A stretch of 64,000 bases of DNA, taken from Longimicrobiales bacterium (GTDB lineage Bacteria; Gemmatimonadota; Gemmatimonadetes; Longimicrobiales; Gaopeijiaceae). The translations under genes and the position numbers were made by a program. Of the stretch, positions 58,123 to 64,000 are shown in pieces. Each line of letters begins with the position of its first letter. Position 1 is the first letter of the stretch. A model generated the notes under the pieces. The model saw only the letters and a program-made list of their open reading frames with translations. It had not been told where the DNA came from and searched no databases. Location: contig JAPKBW010000013.1 in assembly GCA_028823235.1 (NCBI GenBank), forward strand, positions 1-64,000. Reading direction: 5' to 3'.

Positions 58123-60666
58123 TCAACAGATGTCGTCCAGTTCATCCATCATGACGAGGACCTCGCGTCCCTTCGATCCATCGGATGGACCTAGGACCTC
58201 CGCGTCGTGAAGCTGATCTACGATTCGGGCCGCCCGTCCATACCCGATGCTCAAGCGGCGTTGCAGAAGAGAGGTCGAGCCGCCGCCGTTCTGAATGCAC
58301 ACTTCGGCCGCGGCACGGAAGAGTTCGTCCCAGTCGCCCTTGATGGCGTCCTTTCCCCCTGACTCCTCCTCTTGCTGCTCCCTGACCTCCTGAAGGATGT
58401 CCGGCTCCGAAGACACGTCGAGCGTCGTGCCCGACTCGCTTGCATGCTTCTCGAGAAGATCGACGTACCATCCCATCAGTCGCTCGGTATCCTCGGTGGA
58501 TAGGTAGGCACCCTGAATTCGAACGGGCACAGAGCCGCCGGGCGGCAGGAACAGCATGTCCCCGTTGCCGAGAAGCGCATCGGCGCCGTTCTGATCGAGA
58601 ATCGTCCGAGAGTCTGTCTTGGACGCGACCCGGAACGCGATTCGCGTCGGAAAATTCGCCTTGATCAACCCGGTGATGACGTTCACTGAGGGCCGCTGCG
58701 TCGCCACGATGAGGTGAATCCCGATGGCTCGCGCCTTCTGCGCGAGCTGAGTCAGCGGTTTCTCCACCTCCGACTGGACCGTCATCATCAAATCCGCCAA
58801 CTCGTCGACCACAACGACGATGTACGGCATGACGCCTTCGGAGTAGATCCACCGGTCTTCGTCTCCTTCTGGGCCCTTAGGCTCTGAGCGCCGGAGGACC
58901 TGGTCCTCGCGAACCTTCTTGTTGAACTCCCCGAGTGAGCGGACGTAGTTCGCCTTGAGGAGGGCGTACCTCCGCTCCATCTCTAGGACAGCCCATTTCA
59001 GTACGCCGGCTGCATCCCGAGGGTCGGTTACCACGTTGTGCCGCAAGTGCGGGAGGCGTGAGTAGACAGAGAGTTCGACCATCTTTGGATCGATCATCAA
59101 CAGCCGCAGGGTTTCCGGCGTGTGTCGGTATACCAGGCTCGTAACAATCGTATTGAGGCAGACCGATTTTCCCGCACCGGTCGCGCCAGCGATGAGGAGG
59201 TGTGGCATCTTCTCCAGAGCGGCCACGTACGGCTTGCCGTTGAGATCCTTCCCGAGTGCGAGTGGAAGCTCCCCTTTGGCCCGTCGGAAATTCGGAGCTT
59301 CGAGCATCTCCCTCAGATTCACGATCTCCGGCTGTGGGTTAGGGATCTCAACACCTACCGCGCCCTTGCCCGGAATGGGCGCAACGATGCGGATCGTGCG
59401 CGCCTTCATAGCTAGTGCCAGATCGGCGTCGAGGTTGGCGATCCGATTCACTTTCACGCCGGGGGCCGGCACGACCTCGAACTGCGTGACGACCGGTCCT
59501 GTGGTCCGGCCTCCGAGCGAGCTCTCGACGTTGAACGTACGGAGTTTGTCCACAAGGACTTCCCCGAGCTTGTCGAGCTCCCGCTCCATACTGGTTCGAT
59601 CCTGAGACTGCGGAGCGCTGAGAAGGTCGACCGGTGGCACCTCATGTTCGATGTCGCTGCCCGCGTTGGGATCTACGAGATCACCTTCGTGCTCGGCATC
59701 CCATTCGTCCTCGGCCACCTCACCAGCCTCTGCGTCGCCCGACGAGCCCGACGGCGTCTCCTGATGTACCTCGGCGGCACCCTCCTCGACTGACAGCCCC
59801 TCATTCGAAGGCGAGGTCGATCTTGGACCGGGATCATCACCCGCGGTTTTGTCCGCGCCATCCATCCAGTCCGGCGCGAACCCCTCGACTGCCCCCTCCG
59901 TCTCTTGCACCACCATCCGCTCTGCCCGAGCCGCCGCGTTTTGGGCATGAACCTCCTTAAACTCCTTGCCTTTGTCCGCAAGCACCTTCGCCGTTCGGCC
60001 TGCAGCCTCGCCACTGACGATCACGCCCTTTCCTACCGAGCGAAGCGGATTCCACCCAAGCGTTGCAATGCTCAATGCCACGAAGAGAACCCCGTCGACC
60101 AGCATCGCACCGAAAGGGCCGAGGAGCTCTACCAACGGCTTGCCCAATAATTTTCCCAACCATCCAGCCGGAATCGGATTCTCGGCAGAGAGCGTCCACA
60201 CGGCGATGGGAACGATCACCAGCAGCCCGGTCACCAGCAGCCCGGAGCGAATGGTCCGCTCCCAGGAGAGCCAGTTGCCGACCCTTAGTCCGAGCACGCC
60301 GAACAAGATGGGCACCAGAATCGCGGAGTGTCCGACGCCACCTAGTAAGGTTTCTTTGATGCTGGCTCCGACACCCTTGAGCATGTTGTCCTGAGTGAAC
60401 CACTGATCGCCCAATTGTCCGAAAATCGACACGGGCACGAGCGATAGCAGGAAAACGAGAGCGATCGAAAGCATCCCGACGGCCACGATCTCCCTGCGCT
60501 GTCCCGCGGTCAGGGCGAAGCCACCGCCGCCACTCTTTCCGGCAGAGGACTTCGTCTTCTTAGCCGCACCCGAGCGGCCGCGCTCCGCCTTCTTTCCGCC
60601 TGTGGCGGCCTTGCTCGCAGAGCGGCTCTTAACGCTGCCCTTACCGGTTCCGCGTTTCTTTGTCAC
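58123..60666 (-). CDS. ftsK: DNA translocase FtsK
   Basis: A septum-associated DNA pump for chromosome dimer resolution. Four N-terminal transmembrane segments (about residues 55-200) follow a basic, Lys/Arg-rich tail. A linker rich in Glu and Gly precedes the motor domain with Walker A GATGAGKSVCLN (about residue 492) and Walker B YIVVVVDELADLMM. The C-terminal winged helix (about 780-847) has RRLSIGYGRAARIVDQL. The length of 847 is near that of SpoIIIE. The GTG start overlaps comB by four bases. Confidence 0.96.
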   Translation of the reverse strand: MTKKRGTGKGSVKSRSASKAATGGKKAERGRSGAAKKTKSSAGKSGGGGFALTAGQRREIVAVGMLSIALVFLLSLVPVSIFGQLGDQWFTQDNMLKGVGASIKETLLGGVGHSAILVPILFGVLGLRVGNWLSWERTIRSGLLVTGLLVIVPIAVWTLSAENPIPAGWLGKLLGKPLVELLGPFGAMLVDGVLFVALSIATLGWNPLRSVGKGVIVSGEAAGRTAKVLADKGKEFKEVHAQNAAARAERMVVQETEGAVEGFAPDWMDGADKTAGDDPGPRSTSPSNEGLSVEEGAAEVHQETPSGSSGDAEAGEVAEDEWDAEHEGDLVDPNAGSDIEHEVPPVDLLSAPQSQDRTSMERELDKLGEVLVDKLRTFNVESSLGGRTTGPVVTQFEVVPAPGVKVNRIANLDADLALAMKARTIRIVAPIPGKGAVGVEIPNPQPEIVNLREMLEAPNFRRAKGELPLALGKDLNGKPYVAALEKMPHLLIAGATGAGKSVCLNTIVTSLVYRHTPETLRLLMIDPKMVELSVYSRLPHLRHNVVTDPRDAAGVLKWAVLEMERRYALLKANYVRSLGEFNKKVREDQVLRRSEPKGPEGDEDRWIYSEGVMPYIVVVVDELADLMMTVQSEVEKPLTQLAQKARAIGIHLIVATQRPSVNVITGLIKANFPTRIAFRVASKTDSRTILDQNGADALLGNGDMLFLPPGGSVPVRIQGAYLSTEDTERLMGWYVDLLEKHASESGTTLDVSSEPDILQEVREQQEEESGGKDAIKGDWDELFRAAAEVCIQNGGGSTSLLQRRLSIGYGRAARIVDQLHDAEVLGPSDGSKGREVLVMMDELDDIC

Positions 60667-61385
60667 GCCTCGACTCGCGTAATGGCTTGATCAGTCATGA
60701 GCGCGACAATTTCGTGACGATCGATATCACAGCAGATCACGAGGTCATCGCCCAGACCGATCTCGATGATCGCAGCCCCACCGGAGGCGAGACTCAGGAA
60801 CTCCCGTGTCGGGTTGCGCGCCGAGGCCAGTGCGCGAACAGCCCGTGACGAATCGTTGAGCGCTGGTTCCTCATCGACCTCTTTCACGAGCCGCCGAATG
60901 AGGTGGCCCGCGCACAGCGCGTCATCGAGAGAAAAGCGGTCGTCCTGCCCTGCGCAGATGATGACGAGACGCTCGTCCCCAGCGACGGCTTTCGCGACCG
61001 CACCCAAATTCGTGAATGCACAAGGAAGGAGTCGCCGCCCTTCCTGACCAACGTTCAGCGCCCGAGTTCCGTCCCTCGTGCTCATCACGAGCTTCTTGCC
61101 CTGAACCGTCTCCTCGGTGAATTCGCGAGGCGAATTTCCCAGGTCGAAACCTTCGACCTTATGCCCCTTCCGTTCACCGCAAAGCAGTGTGTCCTCCCTG
61201 CCCATTGAGGACGCCAGCCGCACAGCCTCTTCGGTCGAGTCCGTGGGGTAGATCGCACGTGCTCCGTTGGCGAGGGCCTCAATGATCGTGGTCGTCGCAC
61301 GAACTACGTCGATGACCACAACCGTCGCGTCACCGATCGTGCCGGTGTCGACCTCAGGAACCGTAAAGTATGTGTCGATCCTCAT
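60663..61385 (-). CDS. comB: 2-phosphosulfolactate phosphatase (ComB family)
   Basis: A 240-residue Mg-dependent phosphatase family protein named for coenzyme M synthesis in methanogens. Signatures are VVIDVVRATTTIIEAL (about residue 22), YPTDSTEEAV, GFDLGNSPREF and STRDGTRAL (about residue 104). It overlaps ftsK and accC by four bases each, so it lies inside a core operon. No other coenzyme M or sulfolactate genes are present; the substrate in this organism is open. Confidence 0.88.
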   Translation of the reverse strand: MRIDTYFTVPEVDTGTIGDATVVVIDVVRATTTIIEALANGARAIYPTDSTEEAVRLASSMGREDTLLCGERKGHKVEGFDLGNSPREFTEETVQGKKLVMSTRDGTRALNVGQEGRRLLPCAFTNLGAVAKAVAGDERLVIICAGQDDRFSLDDALCAGHLIRRLVKEVDEEPALNDSSRAVRALASARNPTREFLSLASGGAAIIEIGLGDDLVICCDIDRHEIVALMTDQAITRVEA

Positions 61386-62737
61386 TCTTTCGGTGTGCCC
61401 TCCGCCATCATACGGGCAACGAAGCCCGTGTCCACTTCCCCTCGCACGAAGGCTTCGTCATCCACGATTCGTCGGAGAAACGGGATGGTGGTCGGAATAC
61501 CTTCGATGATGGTGTGATCAAGCACATGTCGTGCCCGAACGATGGCTTCTTCCCGCGTGTTCCCACTCACGATGAGCTTTGCGAGGAGCGAATCGTAGTA
61601 GGGCGGCACTCGGTAGCCCGTGTAGATATGCGTATCGAGACGTACGCCCGGTCCGCCTGGCGGGTGAAACGTGGTGATCGTCCCCGGCGCCGGAGCAAAA
61701 TCGCGATCGGGGTCCTCTGCGTTTATCCGAAATTCGATCGCGTGCACGCGATGTTCCACAGAGTCAGGCACGAGGAGGGGTTCACCCGCAGCTACACGAA
61801 TCTGTTCTTTCAGAAGGTCGATACCCGTCGTGACTTCAGTCACTGGGTGCTCCACCTGAATGCGAGTATTCATCTCCATAAAGAAGAACTCTCCGCTCTG
61901 GTCGAGCAGAAATTCGACCGTCCCCGCGCCCACATAGTCGATGGCCTTGGCCGCTTTCACGGCTGCTTCGCCCATTTCGGCACGCAGTTCTGCTGTCATC
62001 GCAGGCGAAGGGGCTTCCTCCACCAACTTCTGGTGCCGCCGCTGGATCGAGCAGTCTCGCTCGCCAAAGTGAACCACTCGGCCGTGTGCGTCGCCAAACA
62101 CCTGGATCTCTACGTGACGGGGCTTGATGATCGCCCGCTCGAGATAGACGTCAGGATTCCCGAAGGAAGCTCTTCCCTCGTTCTGGGCCGCTGTGAAGAG
62201 CTTAGGGAACTCTTCTATGCTTCCGGCCAAGCGCATGCCCTTTCCGCCCCCTCCAGCGGACGCCTTGATCATGATCGGGAAGCCTATCTCCTCCGCAACT
62301 GGAAGTGCCTCCTCGACCGTGTCGATAATCCCATCGGAACCTGGCACCGTCGGCACCCCAATCTTCATCATGGTAGCCCGAGCGGTCGCCTTGTCGCCCA
62401 TGGACCTGATCTGATCTGGAGTAGGCCCAATGAAGGTGATATCCGCGCGAGCGCAGATCTCACTGAATTCGGCGTTCTCGGCAAGGAAGCCGTAACCGGG
62501 GTGAATCGCCTCCGCGCCGGTCACCTCAGCCGCAGCAATAATCCGTGGGATGTTCAGGTAGCTCTCGGTCGCAGGGGCTGGACCGATGCATACGTCTTCG
62601 TCCGCAAATCGAACATGGAGAGATTCACGGTCGGCCTCAGAGTAGACGGCCACCGTCTCCACTCCGAGCTCGTGACAGGCGCGAATGATGCGGAGGGCGA
62701 TTTCCCCCCGGTTCGCGATCAGGACCTTCTTGAACAA
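61382..62737 (-). CDS. accC: Biotin carboxylase subunit of acetyl-CoA carboxylase
   Basis: Carboxylates the biotin of AccB, the first step of fatty-acid synthesis. The start is a TTG at 62735-62737, followed by FKKVLIANRGEIALRII, with AGGAG eight bases upstream. It gives 451 residues, the usual size. ATP-grasp motifs are IKASAGGGGKGMR, HVEIQVFGD, ERDCSIQRRHQK and the active-site MEMNTRIQVEHPVTE. accB lies 92 bases upstream. Confidence 0.96.
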   Translation of the reverse strand: MFKKVLIANRGEIALRIIRACHELGVETVAVYSEADRESLHVRFADEDVCIGPAPATESYLNIPRIIAAAEVTGAEAIHPGYGFLAENAEFSEICARADITFIGPTPDQIRSMGDKATARATMMKIGVPTVPGSDGIIDTVEEALPVAEEIGFPIMIKASAGGGGKGMRLAGSIEEFPKLFTAAQNEGRASFGNPDVYLERAIIKPRHVEIQVFGDAHGRVVHFGERDCSIQRRHQKLVEEAPSPAMTAELRAEMGEAAVKAAKAIDYVGAGTVEFLLDQSGEFFFMEMNTRIQVEHPVTEVTTGIDLLKEQIRVAAGEPLLVPDSVEHRVHAIEFRINAEDPDRDFAPAPGTITTFHPPGGPGVRLDTHIYTGYRVPPYYDSLLAKLIVSGNTREEAIVRARHVLDHTIIEGIPTTIPFLRRIVDDEAFVRGEVDTGFVARMMAEGTPKE

Positions 62738-62829
62738 ATGTTTATCTCCTGGATCGCACCTGGCCCATTCATGCGGGTGGTCCAATCCAATTCACGCCCC
62801 TCACGGGGCAGACTCGAGTTGGTGTCGCC

Positions 62830-63291
62830 CTAGCTAGGGTCGACCCGAAACAGGACCTGTCCAAATTCGACCGGCTGCGCATTCTCGATGCATATCTCGG
62901 CGATCGTCCCTGTCACCTCGCACTCGAGCTCATTCATGAGCTTCATGGCTTCGATGATGCAGAGCGTGTCCCCGGGCATCACACGAGCCCCCACTTCGAC
63001 ATAAGAGAGTGCGTCCGGTCCGGGTGAGCGGTAAAACGTACCCACCATCGGGGATATGATTTCCACCAAATTGCTGGCCGCGACCGGTGTTTCGGTGGCA
63101 GGAGTCGCTGCAGGCGCCGGCAGAGCCACCGCAGGTGCGGGAGCCGCGGTAACCGCAACAGGAGCCACCACAGTACCACTCGGGCTCTTGGACAACCGCA
63201 CTCGCGTGCCACCGCGCTCAATATCGATCGAATCGACGGAGCTGTTGTCGAGAGCGTCAATCAGCCGCTCGATGAAGTCGAAGTCCATCAT
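62830..63291 (-). CDS. accB: Biotin carboxyl carrier protein of acetyl-CoA carboxylase
   Basis: Carries biotin between carboxylase and transferase. A basic/acidic N-terminus (about 1-35) and an Ala/Pro-rich linker (about 40-75) precede the biotinyl domain with the modified Lys in EAMKLMNE (about residue 117). It is 153 residues long. The ATG overlaps the efp stop by four bases. It belongs to an aroQ-efp-accB-accC order common in bacteria. Biotin uptake is provided by bioY at 21615. Confidence 0.95.
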   Translation of the reverse strand: MMDFDFIERLIDALDNSSVDSIDIERGGTRVRLSKSPSGTVVAPVAVTAAPAPAVALPAPAATPATETPVAASNLVEIISPMVGTFYRSPGPDALSYVEVGARVMPGDTLCIIEAMKLMNELECEVTGTIAEICIENAQPVEFGQVLFRVDPS

Positions 63292-63854
63292 AGGTTCACC
63301 CGCGACAGGTACTTCTCTTCACGTCGGTCGATCTTCAACACATCACCCTGCTCGACGAATAGTGGAACGTTGATCGTGGCACCGGTCTCGAGCTTTGCCG
63401 GCTTGTTCGCGCCCTGCGCAGTGTCGCCCTTGAATCCCGGATCCGTCTCCGTAACGAGGAGCTCGACGAACTGAGGCAACTCCACGCTGATCACCTTCTC
63501 ATCGTGAACCAGCCCTTCACACGGCATGTTCTCCTTGAGGAACTTGAGCTGGTTCTCTCCCAGGAGATCCGCAGCGATCGGGATCAGGTCGAAGGTCTGC
63601 GCATCCATGAAGTAATAGAGATCGCCGTCCGTGTAGCTGTAGTTCACCGGGCGCCGCTCGAGACGTACGTCATTCACCTTCTCGCCGGCGCGATAGGTTT
63701 TCTCCACAACCGCGCCCGTAAGGACATTCTTGAGTTTGGTGCGCACAAAAGCCCCACCCTTCCCGGGCTTCACATGCTGGAAGTAAGAAATGGCCCAGAG
63801 ATCGCCGTCGATCTCAATCACCATCCCGTTACGGAAATCTGCCGTACTGGCCAT
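63288..63854 (-). CDS. efp: Elongation factor P
   Basis: Helps ribosomes past polyproline stretches. The 188 residues include three beta-barrel domains. The modified loop reads KPGKGGAF (Lys near residue 32), and later come [13 protein letters not shown] and a C-terminal [14 protein letters not shown]. No modification gene (epmA, epmB, earP) is in the window. It overlaps accB by four bases. Confidence 0.95.
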   Translation of the reverse strand: MASTADFRNGMVIEIDGDLWAISYFQHVKPGKGGAFVRTKLKNVLTGAVVEKTYRAGEKVNDVRLERRPVNYSYTDGDLYYFMDAQTFDLIPIAADLLGENQLKFLKENMPCEGLVHDEKVISVELPQFVELLVTETDPGFKGDTAQGANKPAKLETGATINVPLFVEQGDVLKIDRREEKYLSRVNL

Positions 63855-63890
63855 GCGATCTCTCGGTTGATTCGCTGAACGTGTAGGAGG

Positions 63891-64000
63891 CTAGCCGCGG
63901 AGCCTGGAGACCAGGCCGCGTAGCCCTAGAAGATAGCTTTGGACACCGAAGCCATAAACCACACCGCTGGCGACGGGAGAAAGGTACGAATGCCGACGGA
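63891..64000 (-). CDS. aroQ: 3-dehydroquinate dehydratase, type II (3' end only)
   Basis: The window ends inside a gene whose last 36 codons read like the C-terminus of Aro[20 protein letters not shown], then a [11 protein letters not shown] segment before a TAG at 63891-63893. The His, Ser and Arg cluster and the aroQ-efp-accB-accC order support the assignment. The 5' part lies beyond 64000. Confidence 0.72.
   Translation of the reverse strand, partial: RRHSYLSPVASGVVYGFGVQSYLLGLRGLVSRLRG

Overview
The window is a densely packed chromosomal segment of a diderm (Gram-negative-type) bacterium. It carries an ExbB/ExbD/TonB energy-transduction set, the lipoprotein genes lolA and lnt, an outer-membrane-type protein and a large set of housekeeping genes. 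Base composition is moderately high GC (about 60% by eye). GTG and TTG starts are frequent and genes commonly overlap by 1-8 bases. Single-copy gene content (CdaA, fused NAD(P)HX epimerase/dehydratase, Minf_1886-type protein, bacterial myo-inositol-1-phosphate synthase, GAF-SpoIIE phosphatase) fits the Gemmatimonadota. That placement is an inference from gene content, not a phylogeny.

Nearly every gene lies on the minus strand and is read right to left. The one confident plus-strand protein gene is the slipin gene at 9613-10554.

Layout by coordinate: (1) 45-8816: tonB, two exbD, exbB, the c-di-AMP synthase cdaA, a strong hairpin behind ftsH, then ftsH, hpt, tilS, a glycerophosphodiester phosphodiesterase and an unknown protein. 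(2) 8817-9612: a gene-poor stretch with a tRNA-Met(CAT) gene and its terminator. (3) 9613-17575: slipin, ftsB-like gene, eno, plsC-like gene, thiL, nnrD/nnrE fusion, two small conserved proteins and glyA. (4) 17580-23448: amino-acid dehydrogenase, acyl-CoA dehydrogenase, 3-hydroxyacyl-CoA dehydrogenase, CPBP protease, bioY and thiolase, i.e. acyl-CoA breakdown with biotin uptake. (5) 23551-29245: metallo-beta-lactamase-fold hydrolase, DEDD exonuclease, rex with its own predicted operator, rsmA, and a partner-switching set (STAS protein, anti-sigma-type kinase, SpoIIE phosphatase). (6) 29377-39188: pta, coaD, rsmD, recJ, a zinc-ribbon coiled-coil protein, dnaG, mutS2, yqeY and a HIT protein. 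(7) 39189-39871: a gene-poor stretch with a possible broken plus-strand gene. (8) 39872-46366: prmA, dnaJ, hrcA, hemW, obgE and an asparaginase. (9) 46515-52907: ctpA, tmk, myo-inositol-1-phosphate synthase, ylbF-like gene, prmC, prfA and rpmE. (10) 53008-64000: lnt, a decayed Gfo/Idh/MocA oxidoreductase, an outer-membrane-type protein, rimO, lolA, ftsK, comB, accC, accB, efp and the 3' end of aroQ.

I see no prophage, insertion sequence, CRISPR array or defence island. The most useful observations are fine-scale. They are a Rex operator in front of rex, a decayed oxidoreductase next to an lnt gene with no standard start codon, a possible dprA remnant coupled to hemW, a possibly frameshifted plus-strand gene, and a three-gene partner-switching module packed against rsmA.
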